Shown here: piece after piece, positions 24,550 to 34,348 of the stretch
Layout: each line of letters opens with the position of its first letter
Numbering within the stretch: position 1 is the stretch's first letter
Source: BCD1 sp965230565
Lineage (GTDB): Bacteria > Bacteroidota > Bacteroidia > Chitinophagales > Saprospiraceae
Length of the DNA stretch: 64,000 nucleotides
Assembly (NCBI GenBank): GCA_965230565.1
Contig: CBDDLH010000016.1
Location: 496,001 to 560,000 of the forward strand
Direction: 5' to 3'
The notes under the pieces: model-generated
Seen by the model: the letters and a program-made list of their open reading frames with translations, nothing else
Databases searched by the model: none
What the model was told of the DNA's origin: nothing
Position numbers and translations under genes: made by a program

Positions 24550-26262
24550 ATGCTGATAATTCTACTCAACTGGCTCTTTATTTTTTGCACAACCTATATC
24601 GTAGGTTTTGCAGGTTTGAGTTTGATGAAAAAATTCCTTTCAAAAGAAAAAATTCCACAACTCCCCATTGCGCTTATTGTTATTACGGGGTTAGCGGTAA
24701 TTACCACATTGGCAAACTACTTCTCACTTTTTTCTAAAATTGGTTCTGGCTTTCTGGTTTTCATATCCGGTTTAAGTCTGTTGAGTTTTCTAATACTCAG
24801 AAAAAATATTCTTACTCCATTTAAAGCAATAAATGTAAAAAATATTCATCCCCTTGTGGGTATTTTAGGGATCGGATTTTTTCTGATCGCTCTAATCAAG
24901 GCAAGTGGTCCAACAGAAATATGGGATGAGGGGCAGTATTTCCTGCCACTGATCAGGTGGATTGAACATTATCAGGTTGTTCCGGGAACAGCCCTTTTTC
25001 ACGATAGAATGGGTTACAATTCTGCTTTTCACATGAGCAGTGCTGTTTATAGTTTTGCTTTTTGGTTTAAGGGAGGGCTGTACGATTTGAATGCTTTCCT
25101 TTTTGTGTTGATCAATAGCTATTTCCTAGGTGGTGTCAACAGGATTATCAAACGAGAAGTCAAGTGGAAATTGCATGATTATCTCATGCTTTTTGCAGGA
25201 ATTGCGCTTTACCGGCAATTGCTGACAAGTATGGACGCCGACTACCCTCATATTTTTATTGGTCTCGTGCTTTTGTTGACTTTTTTAGCTAAGAGTGAAC
25301 AGGATTCCTTAAAAGTCTGGGACGATCACTCTAATGTCCTCTTGCTCGTTTCTATTTACTTAGTCACCGTAAAGTTTCTTGCTATTTATTATCTGCTCTT
25401 TGTATTAGTATTATTATGGTTTCAAATAAGAGAAAATCATTGGAGGATTTTATGGATGTGCATTATCGCCGGCCTCTTCATTTTTTTGCCCTGGCTTACC
25501 AGGAATGTGATCATGACGGGATTCCTTGCTTATCCCCTGTATCAATTTGATTTCTTTGCAGTTGATTGGAAAGTTCCTTTGGAAATGGCCAGAAACAATT
25601 ATTTATACGTTGGAGAACATGCCAAGACACTGGTTGAAAGACATTCCTTGTATTACGATGGAGCATCAAAAGTACCCATGAACATTTGGCTTCCCCAATG
25701 GTGGAGCAATCATGCCACCATAAATATCAGCGCCTTGATAACCGCAATAATTTTTCCACCTGCATTCATCGTTCTGATAGCCTATCTTTTGAACAAAGGA
25801 AAAGAATTATCCAGCAAGAATCCAGGACATGTAATTCAAATAAGTATTGCCCTGATATTTCTTGTTTTTTGGTTTTTGCAGTACCCAAATGTTCGTTTTG
25901 GCTGGTCCTGGGTACTTTTTGTTGTTGTATTCGCCATCGTGAAAACACATCAAGTTTATTTCAGAATTCCCTCCAGCTTTTTGAGGGTTGCTGTTTTGAT
26001 ACTTTTCACCTTGAGCCTTGGAAGAGCTTTATGGAAAACAGTAGATGAAAGTGGCGAGGTCTTAGCATGGATAATAAGTCCCGTTGAAACGAAGCTGTGT
26101 GAAGATATGTACACTAAAAAGATAGGCCCATACGAAGTTAAATTGGCAAATGATATGCATTGCTGGGGATCATCTCCTCCTTGTTTGCCATATTATTACG
26201 ACGAGCTTGAAATCGTGCCCAGAGGAGAGGATTTTTTGGACGGCTTTAAAGTTAAAAAATAG
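24550..26262 (+). CDS. Polytopic membrane protein, GT-C-like (LIC_10190-like)
   Basis: This 570-residue protein is built of about twelve membrane helices. A conserved acidic loop, PTEIWDEGQYFLPLIRW, follows the third or fourth helix, reminiscent of GT-C catalytic loops. LYRQLLTSMDADYPH and DRMGYNSAFHMSS resemble a family I recall as LIC_10190 membrane proteins, of unproven function in polysaccharide loci. Role as a polyprenyl-phosphate-sugar-dependent glycosyltransferase is inference; a polymerase-like role is an alternative. It has its own promoter at 24496 and is followed after 3 bases by a GT4 gene. Confidence 0.65.
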   Translation: MLIILLNWLFIFCTTYIVGFAGLSLMKKFLSKEKIPQLPIALIVITGLAVITTLANYFSLFSKIGSGFLVFISGLSLLSFLILRKNILTPFKAINVKNIHPLVGILGIGFFLIALIKASGPTEIWDEGQYFLPLIRWIEHYQVVPGTALFHDRMGYNSAFHMSSAVYSFAFWFKGGLYDLNAFLFVLINSYFLGGVNRIIKREVKWKLHDYLMLFAGIALYRQLLTSMDADYPHIFIGLVLLLTFLAKSEQDSLKVWDDHSNVLLLVSIYLVTVKFLAIYYLLFVLVLLWFQIRENHWRILWMCIIAGLFIFLPWLTRNVIMTGFLAYPLYQFDFFAVDWKVPLEMARNNYLYVGEHAKTLVERHSLYYDGASKVPMNIWLPQWWSNHATINISALITAIIFPPAFIVLIAYLLNKGKELSSKNPGHVIQISIALIFLVFWFLQYPNVRFGWSWVLFVVVFAIVKTHQVYFRIPSSFLRVAVLILFTLSLGRALWKTVDESGEVLAWIISPVETKLCEDMYTKKIGPYEVKLANDMHCWGSSPPCLPYYYDELEIVPRGEDFLDGFKVKK

Positions 26263-26265
26263 ACT

Positions 26266-27576
26266 ATGCGAATTCTGATTTTAAATATTCAGCATTATCC
26301 TGTGGTTAATCCCAATGTATATCGTTGGGGCGCCATTGCTGATTATTGGGCTGATCAGGGGCATGAAGTGCATATTCTTTGTAGTAAGGCAGCTAAAACG
26401 CCTAAAGAACAAAGATTAGGAAAAATTCATGTTCACCGCACCGGCTATAGTACCTTATTAGACTTATTACAAAATCTAACCGGAGTAACAAACAGAAGAG
26501 ACCTTTCAAAAAACAAAGGCCTGTCAAATACTTCAAAAATTAGAAAGGTTCTTGAAAAAGTCATGAATCTTACCTGGCGAAGGATCTACTGGCCGGATGG
26601 CAGTTGCATTTGGTATTTTCCTGCCAGGAGAAAAGCGAGATCGTTACTGAAAAAGACAGCATTTGATGCAGTTATAAGCGTTGGTTTGCCATTTACTGTT
26701 CATTTGGTCGGCATGTATTTGAAACAAAGCAATTCAAAGTTAAAATGGCACATGGACATTCAGGATCCTTTTTGCTACTCCAAAGCGTTTTACGTGAATA
26801 ACTTCAACTTATACAAGGCAAAAAACTATCGGGTAGAAGCAAAAGCATTTCAAGCTGCTGATTCAATTTCCGTCACGGTAAAAAGAGCTGCTGAAAAATA
26901 CATTCAACTGTTTTCCGAAGTTGAGGCTAAAATTTCTGTTATTCCCCCACTCTTTCATTTAAATTCAAGTGAAAAAGAAGAAAACATTTTTGAAGAAGGC
27001 CTCATTCACTTAAGTTATTTTGGAACCTTTTACCAAAAAGTGAGGTCGCCGCATTCATTGTGCCTGATAATCAATGACTTAATAAATAAAAACTCAAGTA
27101 TTAGTCAAAAAGTAAGATTCCATATTTTTGGATATATCGATCCGGCTGCCAAAGCAGTATTTGAACAATTCTCCCAAATCAAGAATAAATTATGCTTTCA
27201 TGGACTGGTTGATCGAAAAAAAGTAAGTCAGGCCATTGAGCAAACCGACTTTTTGATCAATATCGGCAACACAACCGATTATCATTTGCCCAGCAAAAGT
27301 GTTGACTATTTGATGAGTGGAAAGCCAATCCTCAACATTTGTCAAAATGAAAGGGACACTTTTAAAGAATTGCTAAAGGAATACCCTTTAGTACTGAATA
27401 TTAATTATGAGCGAGATAATTTCAAGGAGGGCACATTTGATCAGGTACTTTCTTTCCTGGACCAAAACCGGGGCAAGCTAGTTGATAAATCAATAAGGCG
27501 ATACATGGTTGAACCATATTTGTTAAAAAATGTGGCACCAAGTTATTTGGAACTACTCGAGGACAAAGTGCTTTAA
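26266..27576 (+). CDS. Glycosyltransferase family 4-like
   Basis: This 436-residue GT-B protein begins with the typical N-terminal strand and loop (MRILILNIQHYPVVNPNVYRW), has a linker segment HMDIQDPFCYSKAF, and a C-terminal domain with LSYFGTFYQ and PSKSVDYLMSGKPILN. No clear EX7E motif is present. It starts three bases after the upstream membrane protein, so the two are co-transcribed. Its last 24 bases overlap the convergent GT4 gene. Cytoplasmic sugar transfer to a lipid-linked glycan is expected; donor and acceptor unknown. Confidence 0.8.
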   Translation: MRILILNIQHYPVVNPNVYRWGAIADYWADQGHEVHILCSKAAKTPKEQRLGKIHVHRTGYSTLLDLLQNLTGVTNRRDLSKNKGLSNTSKIRKVLEKVMNLTWRRIYWPDGSCIWYFPARRKARSLLKKTAFDAVISVGLPFTVHLVGMYLKQSNSKLKWHMDIQDPFCYSKAFYVNNFNLYKAKNYRVEAKAFQAADSISVTVKRAAEKYIQLFSEVEAKISVIPPLFHLNSSEKEENIFEEGLIHLSYFGTFYQKVRSPHSLCLIINDLINKNSSISQKVRFHIFGYIDPAAKAVFEQFSQIKNKLCFHGLVDRKKVSQAIEQTDFLINIGNTTDYHLPSKSVDYLMSGKPILNICQNERDTFKELLKEYPLVLNINYERDNFKEGTFDQVLSFLDQNRGKLVDKSIRRYMVEPYLLKNVAPSYLELLEDKVL

Positions 27577-28620
27577 AACTTTTCCTAAACTGGCATTTCC
27601 CGAGGTTCTCTTCCGGATTAGTTGCCTATGAAGTTGAAGATAATAAGTTTTATCAGAAATCAATTTCAATATAGCCTCTCTGAGTTTTTCTACAGATGGT
27701 TCTGTAAAAAGAGCTTCATCTCCGGATAACTGTTCGTTCAAGCCCCCTACATTGGTACAAATCATAGGAATCGCTGCCGTTATGCCCAGCGTCACAATTC
27801 CGGACTGTGAAGCTTCCTTGTAAGGCAACACCAAGATATCATGTGTGGACAGCAACTCAGTTATTTCACGTTCTTCCAGCCACCTGCAAATAATGCTTAA
27901 GGGAGTATTTCCTTCACGGTCCAGATTAACATTTGAATAATTCCTGCCAGCGATAGTCAATTTAGAAAGGGAACCTTGAGGCAAATCTGCAACAGCTTCC
28001 AATAACAAATCAACTCCTTTATAATCCACTACCCTCCCCAGAAATAATAAAGAAGGCTTAGCAGATAGTTTTCGCTCTAGACTACCACCTACATTCAGAT
28101 CCAATAAAGGATGAGGAATAAGGGTTGAGGCAGCAGAGAAACCAATCTCCTGTCTGGTGAGTTTTTTGACATGTTGGGATAAGAATACAAGTTTATGGGA
28201 TTTACGAATACAAAAATTCAAAAGTCTTTGCTCCCAATCCCTTTGCTCTCCTATGTGCAGTATCCCATCATGCACAGTAAAAATAACCTCCATATTCAGC
28301 CAACGACATAATTGGATCAACATGGGATTCCAATGATGAAACATCGGAAAATATGCTTTTTCAAACCTTTTGAAAATCCTCAGGGAAATCACTTTAAGAC
28401 ATAAAAAAGGCAATGCAAAAAATGAATTAAATACAAACTCCCCACTATTGCGATAAGTTCTGATCTTGTGATTATCTTTAGGCAGTGTTTCCGGGGAATA
28501 TTTGGATACAAAAATGTATTTTTCCACTCCTTGCAGGGCATTCACCATTTGGGTTGCATACGGGATACAACCGGTTCGGCATAACATAAAAACCAATATT
28601 TTTGGTTTTTGATCAGACAT
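27553..28620 (-). CDS. Glycosyltransferase family 4
   Basis: This 355-residue GT-B enzyme shows the donor-domain signature LLFLGRVVDYKGVDLLLEAV and the region LPYKEASQSGIVTLG with the catalytic-type Glu. The N-terminal acceptor domain includes IFTVHDGILHIGE. It is divergent from the epimerase at 28645, with only 24 bases between start codons, so both promoters must lie inside the opposite gene or overlap in the gap. Expected to add one sugar in a surface-glycan repeat; specificity unknown. Confidence 0.88.
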   Translation of the reverse strand: MSDQKPKILVFMLCRTGCIPYATQMVNALQGVEKYIFVSKYSPETLPKDNHKIRTYRNSGEFVFNSFFALPFLCLKVISLRIFKRFEKAYFPMFHHWNPMLIQLCRWLNMEVIFTVHDGILHIGEQRDWEQRLLNFCIRKSHKLVFLSQHVKKLTRQEIGFSAASTLIPHPLLDLNVGGSLERKLSAKPSLLFLGRVVDYKGVDLLLEAVADLPQGSLSKLTIAGRNYSNVNLDREGNTPLSIICRWLEEREITELLSTHDILVLPYKEASQSGIVTLGITAAIPMICTNVGGLNEQLSGDEALFTEPSVEKLREAILKLISDKTYYLQLHRQLIRKRTSGNASLGKVLKHFVLE

Positions 28621-28644
28621 TTACTGGATCAATAAATCGTTAAG

Positions 28645-29760
28645 GTGAAAAAATTACTATTTATCGTTGGTACACGTCCCGAAGCTATCAAATTAGCTCC
28701 ATTAATAAAAGCATTTCTAGAAGAAAAGGCCTCCTTTAGTCTCCGGGTTTGCGCAACAGGACAGCATACTAATCTGGTTTATGATGTTTTTGATTTTTTC
28801 GGCATATCTGAATACATCACTCTGAATACAATGGTGCCCGGGCAATCATTAAATGAACTTACCTCCGGTTTGTTTAAAGCTCTGGGCGAAGAGATAATGG
28901 ATTTTAATCCGGATATAGTTGTGGTTCAGGGAGATACCAATTCTGCTGTTGCCGGAGCTTTAGCAGGATTTTACCATGGTTGTAAGGTTGTTCATGTAGA
29001 AGCAGGATTAAGGACCTACGACAACCGAAGTCCTTTCCCTGAAGAAATGAATAGAAAACTGATAGGTCAAATTGCAGACTGGCATTTTGCCCCAACGCAT
29101 AGAGCAAGGACCAATTTATTGGAAGAAGGAGTCTTGCGAAATAAAATCATTACAACGGGAAATACCATAATTGACGCCTTAAACTATGGTATAGAAAAAA
29201 TTACTAGGGAACAATGTGAAGAAGTGGAAAAGGCTCAGAAGGCCCTCTCTGATCCTGAAAAGCCATTTTTATTAGCCACTATTCACAGGCGAGAAAATCA
29301 GGGAGAGCCAATTATTAGGATTTGTGCTGCGCTTAGAGAAATCGCAGAAAAGTCAGGTCTTCAAATTATCGTTCCTGTTCACCCGAACAAAACATCGGCA
29401 AAAATAATAAAAGGAGAGTTGTCTGGCACACAAGGTATCAAGTTGATAGATCCTGTTCCCTACCCCGGTTTTTTGTGGTTAATGCAAAACTGCGCTTTGA
29501 TTTTAACCGATAGCGGCGGAATTCAGGAAGAAGCATCTGGAATAGGCAAACACGTGATATTATTAAGGGAAAAAACGGAAAGAACGGAGGCTGTTACCGG
29601 AGGATTCGTTTATAAGGCAGGATCAAATGTGGAGTTGATCGTAAAACTCAGCCTGGAACTGCTGGAGAAAAAAAGAGATCCGATCCAGAAGGCTGTTTTC
29701 GGAAAGGGAGATGCCTCCAAAAAAATACTGGACTTTTTAAAAGAGCTACAACCGGACTGA
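28645..29760 (+). CDS. wecB: UDP-N-acetylglucosamine 2-epimerase, non-hydrolysing (WecB type)
   Basis: This 371-residue enzyme carries the family signatures FIVGTRPEAIKLAPLI, VVQGDTNSAVAGALAG, VHVEAGLRTYDNRSPFPEEMNR and LTDSGGIQEEA. It interconverts UDP-GlcNAc and UDP-ManNAc (or the corresponding uronic acid derivatives) in the cytoplasm. The start is GTG at 28645; there is no ATG nearby. A second WecB-type gene at 39280-40365 has a different N-terminus and lies inside the long operon, so the two probably serve different sugars. Convergent with the GT4 at 29746, overlapping it by 15 bases. Confidence 0.93.
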   Translation: MKKLLFIVGTRPEAIKLAPLIKAFLEEKASFSLRVCATGQHTNLVYDVFDFFGISEYITLNTMVPGQSLNELTSGLFKALGEEIMDFNPDIVVVQGDTNSAVAGALAGFYHGCKVVHVEAGLRTYDNRSPFPEEMNRKLIGQIADWHFAPTHRARTNLLEEGVLRNKIITTGNTIIDALNYGIEKITREQCEEVEKAQKALSDPEKPFLLATIHRRENQGEPIIRICAALREIAEKSGLQIIVPVHPNKTSAKIIKGELSGTQGIKLIDPVPYPGFLWLMQNCALILTDSGGIQEEASGIGKHVILLREKTERTEAVTGGFVYKAGSNVELIVKLSLELLEKKRDPIQKAVFGKGDASKKILDFLKELQPD

Positions 29761-30972
29761 TCTTTTTTGGAGGCTGCTTTTGAATTGGATATAATCTTCA
29801 AGGGCTTGCAGGTAATACCCGATAATTATCTCTTCATCAAATTCCCGAAGCACTTTTTTACGGCCCTCAGCACCCATTGTAAATCTATTCACCGGGCTCA
29901 TTTCCAGGAACAATTTGATTTTACTGATAAGATCTTTTTCATCCCGGATTTTGACAAGGAAGCCATTAACCCCATCATCTACCACTTCCCTGCAACCTAC
30001 AAAATCCGTAGTGATGATCGGTACCGCCATACTGGCTGCTTCCAGCAAAATTCGCGGCACTCCTTCCCCAAAGTAAGATGGCAGTACAAGACAATCCGTA
30101 TCATTGAGGTATGGCCGGACATCCTCGGTCTCACCGAGATACTTAACCACACCTTCCTTGTGCCATTGCTGAACCAGGTTGAAAGAAACAGCATCGGGAT
30201 GCTCGGGGACGATAAAACCAAGCATGGAAAACTCGACATTAACCCCAACGTTTTTAAAATGCAGAGCTGCCTGGTAGAATTCCTTAACTCCTTTGCTCCA
30301 CACAATCCGCCCTGCATACAAGAACTTTATTGGCCTGTCACCTGAGAATTCATTTTTAAATTCTGGGCGATAATCCAGAATATTGACACCTTCGCTTGGA
30401 AGCAGGAAAGCTTTTGAATTTTTCACGACCCGTTTTTTCAAAAACATCTCTTTGTCATCATTATTCAAAAACCAAACCTGTTTGCTCAGTACTGCAGCGA
30501 TTCGGTAAAGGAAAAACAAAACATATTTCGAAATACGGGTCTTTCTGTCCCGAATAACTCCTAGGCCGGTAGTGATGGCTATGGACGGAATTTTATTGAA
30601 AGCTGCTGCAACAGAACCGTAAATATTAGGTTTTGCAGTGTAGTGAAAAACAAAATCATATTGATTCTGACGATATATTTTGGACAGGGATCTGATGAGA
30701 TTTAACTCCTTGATGGGATTTATGCTGTAGATCGACAAAGGCAGGTGCGTGAAGGTGAACCCTTCCGCGATAAGCTTGGAGCTAAAATGATCCTTTGGGG
30801 CAATAACATGCACTTCAAACCCCAGATCCTTTAGTCTTCTCAGCAACCCCAACCTGAAATTATAAGTATACCAGGAAGAGTTGGTGACAACAGCTATTTT
30901 GGCAGGGAGTTTTTTCCTTTTTCGGTTTTTAGAACGTAACAGCTCCAAAATATTTCGGAGTAGTTTTCTCAA
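29746..30972 (-). CDS. Glycosyltransferase family 4, last gene of the polysaccharide operon
   Basis: The predicted 408-residue protein has a basic N-terminal tail (RKNRKRKKLP), the acceptor-domain start KIAVVTNSSWYTYNFRLGLL, and a donor domain with FLYAGRIVWSKGVKEF and the EX7E motif in GEGVPRILLEAASMAVP. The only available start is TTG at 30972, preceded by CATATTTG, a one-mismatch -7 box. It lies 123 bases below manC in the same direction. Similar enzymes transfer GalNAc or related sugars in O-antigen and glycoprotein pathways; the actual sugar is not deducible. Confidence 0.87.
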   Translation of the reverse strand: MRKLLRNILELLRSKNRKRKKLPAKIAVVTNSSWYTYNFRLGLLRRLKDLGFEVHVIAPKDHFSSKLIAEGFTFTHLPLSIYSINPIKELNLIRSLSKIYRQNQYDFVFHYTAKPNIYGSVAAAFNKIPSIAITTGLGVIRDRKTRISKYVLFFLYRIAAVLSKQVWFLNNDDKEMFLKKRVVKNSKAFLLPSEGVNILDYRPEFKNEFSGDRPIKFLYAGRIVWSKGVKEFYQAALHFKNVGVNVEFSMLGFIVPEHPDAVSFNLVQQWHKEGVVKYLGETEDVRPYLNDTDCLVLPSYFGEGVPRILLEAASMAVPIITTDFVGCREVVDDGVNGFLVKIRDEKDLISKIKLFLEMSPVNRFTMGAEGRKKVLREFDEEIIIGYYLQALEDYIQFKSSLQKRSVRL

Positions 30973-31095
30973 GACAAATATGTTTATTGATTAGGACTAT
31001 AAAAGATTATAAAACAATTATAACAAAAAAAACACAAATTTCTAATGCCTCCATTAAAAAATGGTGATTACTCAAAAATGGTTGAACCAGGCTAA

Positions 31096-32178
31096 TTACA
31101 AAAATTGTTCACCAAAAAGTTTTTTAATTTCCTGTGTTTCCTCCTTAATCTCCTGTTCTTTTGATTTAGGGTAAATCACTAAAACATCTCCTTCATCAAT
31201 CACCAGGTAGTCATGCAACCCACGAATAAGCGCCATTTTTCCTTCCGGGAGTCGAATCAGGCTGTCCTTTGTATCCACTAAACGAACCATCTGAGAATTA
31301 GATACATTATCTTCTTCCACCGACAATAATTCATTATGCAGAGATGCCCAGGTTCCAAGGTCAGACCATCCGATATCCGCAGGTAATGTATAAATATTTT
31401 CAGCTTTTTCCATGATGGCAAAATCTACAGATATCTTAGAGGTTTGAGGATAATATTCATCGATAAAATCCTGTTCCTTGATGGTATTGTAATAAGGGTA
31501 ACCTTTTTCCAAAACATCATAAATTTCCGGTGCATGGAGTTCAAAGGCTTTTAGGATGGTTTTCGATTTCCAGATAAAGATTCCTGCATTCCACAGGTAC
31601 TCTCCGGATTCAAGATAGGTTCTTGCTGTCTCAATATCCGGCTTTTCCTTAAAGCTTTTCACCTTAAACACACCACCTTCACCATTTTCTTTGAAATTGA
31701 TATACCCATAGCCGGTATCTGGTCTTGTTGGTTTAATACCCAGAGTGAGTAAGGCATCGTTTTTATTGGAAAAATCAAGTGCTGTTTCCAGTTTCTCAAT
31801 AAAATCATCCTCTTTGAGGATAACATGATCAGATGGTGCTATAACAAAATTGGCATCAGGATCCAGGTTGTTCAGCTTAAAAGCTGTGTAAGCAACACTG
31901 GGAGCCGTATTATTCCTCGAAGGTTCGCAAAGCACCTGATTATTTGATAATTCCGGAATTTGTTCCAGGACCTGCTCTCTGTATTTTTTATGTGTCACCA
32001 CAAAAATATGGTCAGCAGGACATAACTCTAAAAATCGTTCAAAAGTCAATCGAATCAGGGACTTCCCAACGCCCAGAATATCGAGGAATTGTTTGGGTTT
32101 TGCTTCACGACTTCCAGGCCAGAATCTTGAGCCGACCCCACCTGCCATAATTGCAACATAAGTGTTTCTCTTACTCAT
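31096..32178 (-). CDS. manC: Mannose-1-phosphate guanylyltransferase
   Basis: This 360-residue nucleotidyltransferase has the pyrophosphorylase signature IMAGGVGSRFWPGSREAKPKQF at its start and FVIAPSDHVI and FKEKPD further on. It makes GDP-mannose from mannose-1-phosphate and GTP. It lacks the C-terminal phosphomannose isomerase domain of the bifunctional 480-residue form. It starts 15 bases after the phosphatase gene. No GDP-mannose-modifying gene (gmd, fcl) or manB is in the window, so mannose itself or an enzyme encoded elsewhere is implied. Confidence 0.94.
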   Translation of the reverse strand: MSKRNTYVAIMAGGVGSRFWPGSREAKPKQFLDILGVGKSLIRLTFERFLELCPADHIFVVTHKKYREQVLEQIPELSNNQVLCEPSRNNTAPSVAYTAFKLNNLDPDANFVIAPSDHVILKEDDFIEKLETALDFSNKNDALLTLGIKPTRPDTGYGYINFKENGEGGVFKVKSFKEKPDIETARTYLESGEYLWNAGIFIWKSKTILKAFELHAPEIYDVLEKGYPYYNTIKEQDFIDEYYPQTSKISVDFAIMEKAENIYTLPADIGWSDLGTWASLHNELLSVEEDNVSNSQMVRLVDTKDSLIRLPEGKMALIRGLHDYLVIDEGDVLVIYPKSKEQEIKEETQEIKKLFGEQFL

Positions 32179-32193
32179 ACTAATACAAAGTTC

Positions 32194-32934
32194 TTATTTG
32201 AATAAAACCCTATTTTGAAATGGGTAATCTTTATACTTTTGCCATTTGGAAGACTGCCCTAGTTGATACAACTGATTGGTATGCCCAATATTATGACAAT
32301 CAGTTCCAAAGAATGTCACCATTTCGTTCTTAAGCAATTTTTCTGCAGTTTTAGCTGCTAATGAACCATAACGGCCCGTCAAGGACAATGCATTGATTTG
32401 TAAAGCACATCCAAGATCCACTAGTCGTTCATACTTTTTGAAATTGTTGGCATAAAATGAATACCTTTCCGGGTGGGCAAGTATAGGTTGATAGCCAGCC
32501 AGGCCCATTTGAAAAATATAATCTTCAAAATTGGGCGGTGCTCCAAAAAATGAAATTTCAATCAACACATAATTGGTTGCTCCCAGGGTCAATAAATCTC
32601 TTTTTTCAAGTAATTCTGCAAAATGTTCATCAAGGAAATACTCAGAAGCAGCCTTTACCTCCACTTCAACTTCAAGCTCTTTTAACCGGCTGTTGAGTAA
32701 ATCCATCCCATCAAGAATACCCTGGGAAGTATTCGGATAATACTCCTTGTAAGTATGAGGAGTCGTAATGATCTTATCGTAACCAAGCTCCTTGAGTTTG
32801 AGGATCATTTTTACAGAGTCCTCCAGGTTTTCGGCTCCATCATCTATGCCGGGGATGAGGTGAGAATGCATATCAACCCCAATGCCGGCAAAGGGAGTTT
32901 CTATCGTTTTTTTATTTTTTAAAAAGGAGAACAT
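32194..32934 (-). CDS. cpsB: CpsB/CapC-type PHP tyrosine phosphatase
   Basis: This 246-residue PHP-domain protein shows the metal-binding motifs DMHSHLIPGIDDG (about 20-32), TTPHTY, ILAHPERY and GTDCHN. The family dephosphorylates bacterial tyrosine kinases of the Wzc/CpsD type and so controls polysaccharide length and export. Its natural partner is the Wzc-like kinase at 51701-54016 with its tyrosine-rich tail. It lies between manC and the Uma2-like gene in the minus-strand operon. Confidence 0.92.
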   Translation of the reverse strand: MFSFLKNKKTIETPFAGIGVDMHSHLIPGIDDGAENLEDSVKMILKLKELGYDKIITTPHTYKEYYPNTSQGILDGMDLLNSRLKELEVEVEVKAASEYFLDEHFAELLEKRDLLTLGATNYVLIEISFFGAPPNFEDYIFQMGLAGYQPILAHPERYSFYANNFKKYERLVDLGCALQINALSLTGRYGSLAAKTAEKLLKNEMVTFFGTDCHNIGHTNQLYQLGQSSKWQKYKDYPFQNRVLFK

Positions 32935-32948
32935 GTCTTTGCTAATTT

Positions 32949-33569
32949 TTAAAAAACTTCATCCAACTCCAGAGAAAAACCTGCCAACACTTCGGAAGAT
33001 ACAATATCTCCTTCGGTAAATAATTTACTCGGTACATACCCTTCCTCCAAAAGCGTATAAATAAGCAAAGTCCCTTCTACCGGATGAACCACCCAATATT
33101 CCCTGACGCCATGGGTTTCATACAGTTCGTATTTATCATTTAAATCTTTTCGAGATGACCCTGGCGACAAAATTTCTACAATCAGATCAGGAGCTCCCAG
33201 GCATCCGCGTAGATCAAGTTTTTCCGGATCACATACAACGCATAAATCAGGCTGAACAACACTGTATATTTCTGTTTGTTCATCAGATCCTGTTGGAAAC
33301 CTAACATCAAAAGGAGCAGTGAATATCTCACATTGCGACTTTGCTTTATCAAGAAAATGCCAGATTTTACCTTGTAACCTGCTGGACACCCTTTGATGAA
33401 GAAGTCCGGGGGCTGGCGACATTTTAAAAATCCGCCCTTTGATCAACTCTACCCTATCTTTAAATCTCCAGGTCAAATAATGAGCATAGGAATATTTCTT
33501 ACTTAGATCAAGTTCTTCAAACAGATGAACTTCATCAGGATCGTCTTCTATTATTTTATATGTTTTCAT
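32949..33569 (-). CDS. Uma2-family (DUF820) PD-(D/E)XK nuclease-like protein
   Basis: This 206-residue protein has the Uma2 core: RVELIKGRIFKMSPAP, then VVQPDLCVVCD, GAPDLIVEILSPGSSRKDLNDKY and YWVVHPVEG, with the PD...EIL nuclease-like residues intact. Uma2 proteins are widespread in cyanobacteria and Bacteroidota, often multicopy, and their biological role is not established. It is the only gene of the region with no obvious glycan link; 81 bases separate it from the sugar transferase upstream. It may be a passenger or a regulatory nuclease. Confidence 0.88.
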   Translation of the reverse strand: MKTYKIIEDDPDEVHLFEELDLSKKYSYAHYLTWRFKDRVELIKGRIFKMSPAPGLLHQRVSSRLQGKIWHFLDKAKSQCEIFTAPFDVRFPTGSDEQTEIYSVVQPDLCVVCDPEKLDLRGCLGAPDLIVEILSPGSSRKDLNDKYELYETHGVREYWVVHPVEGTLLIYTLLEEGYVPSKLFTEGDIVSSEVLAGFSLELDEVF

Positions 33570-33650
33570 AATTGGTATTTTACAAATTTAACGGACAAAA
33601 GAATTTATTGGTTCAATAATATCATTATGATTCCTATAAAAACCTATTCA

Positions 33651-34340
33651 TCATAAATTCTCTTCACCAATTTTCAGTTCTTCCGGCTTTTCCGGTATGT
33701 TGTCAAAAGCCCGGTACATCAATTCACTTTCGGGAAACAATATCACCCAAACAGTCAGGAAAAGGATTTTTAGATCCGTCAGAAAAGACTTGTTATCTAA
33801 ATACCAAAGTTCCAGTGCACCTTTATAGGGAGCTATATGTTTGGAATAAAATTCTCTTGGTGGCAACTCAGCTGCTGAAATTATGCGTTCCTCATCTCTG
33901 AAAACGATGGAGCCAATACCTGTAATTCCGGGTTTTGACAAATATACTTTATTTCGGATGTGCTCAGGATAAGCGTTAAAGGCTTTATCATCCAGCGGTC
34001 TGGGGCCAACAAAACTCATATCTCCCTTCAGAACATTGGCAACCTGAGGTAATTCATTGATCTTACTTTTTCGCAGGTATTTGCCAACCGGAGTAACCCT
34101 GGGGTCATTTCTCAGGGTAATGGTTCCTGTGCCCATTTTAGCACTATTTTTAAGCATGGTGGCAAACTTCCAGATGAAAAAATATTGGTTGTTCTCCCCT
34201 ATCCTTTTCTGGAAATAAAAAACCTCTCCCTCCGCAGTGAATTTTAATAAAAGAATCACCGGGATAAGCAAGGGTGACAATAGTAACAAAAGTGCTCCTG
34301 AAAACACAAAATCACAAATTCTCTTGAAGTAGGGATACAT
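33651..34340 (-). CDS. Undecaprenyl-phosphate sugar-1-phosphate transferase (PglC-like)
   Basis: This 229-residue enzyme is the short form of the bacterial sugar transferase family: one N-terminal hydrophobic re-entrant segment (about 8-30), then the catalytic core with FYFQKRIGENNQYF, KSKINELPQVANVLKGDMSF and VGPRPLDDKAF. It starts glycan assembly by transferring a sugar-1-phosphate to undecaprenyl phosphate at the inner membrane. The WbaP-type four-helix N-terminus is absent. It directly follows a 4,6-dehydratase-like gene and an SDR, suggesting an N-acetylated 6-deoxyhexose as first sugar. Confidence 0.92.
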   Translation of the reverse strand: MYPYFKRICDFVFSGALLLLLSPLLIPVILLLKFTAEGEVFYFQKRIGENNQYFFIWKFATMLKNSAKMGTGTITLRNDPRVTPVGKYLRKSKINELPQVANVLKGDMSFVGPRPLDDKAFNAYPEHIRNKVYLSKPGITGIGSIVFRDEERIISAAELPPREFYSKHIAPYKGALELWYLDNKSFLTDLKILFLTVWVILFPESELMYRAFDNIPEKPEELKIGEENL

Positions 34341-34348
34341 TCTTTCCG

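Noticed and set aside
29767..30345. 192-residue plus-strand frame opposite the GT4 gene
   Set aside because: It is a shadow of the minus-strand GT4 coding sequence with no recognisable protein features.
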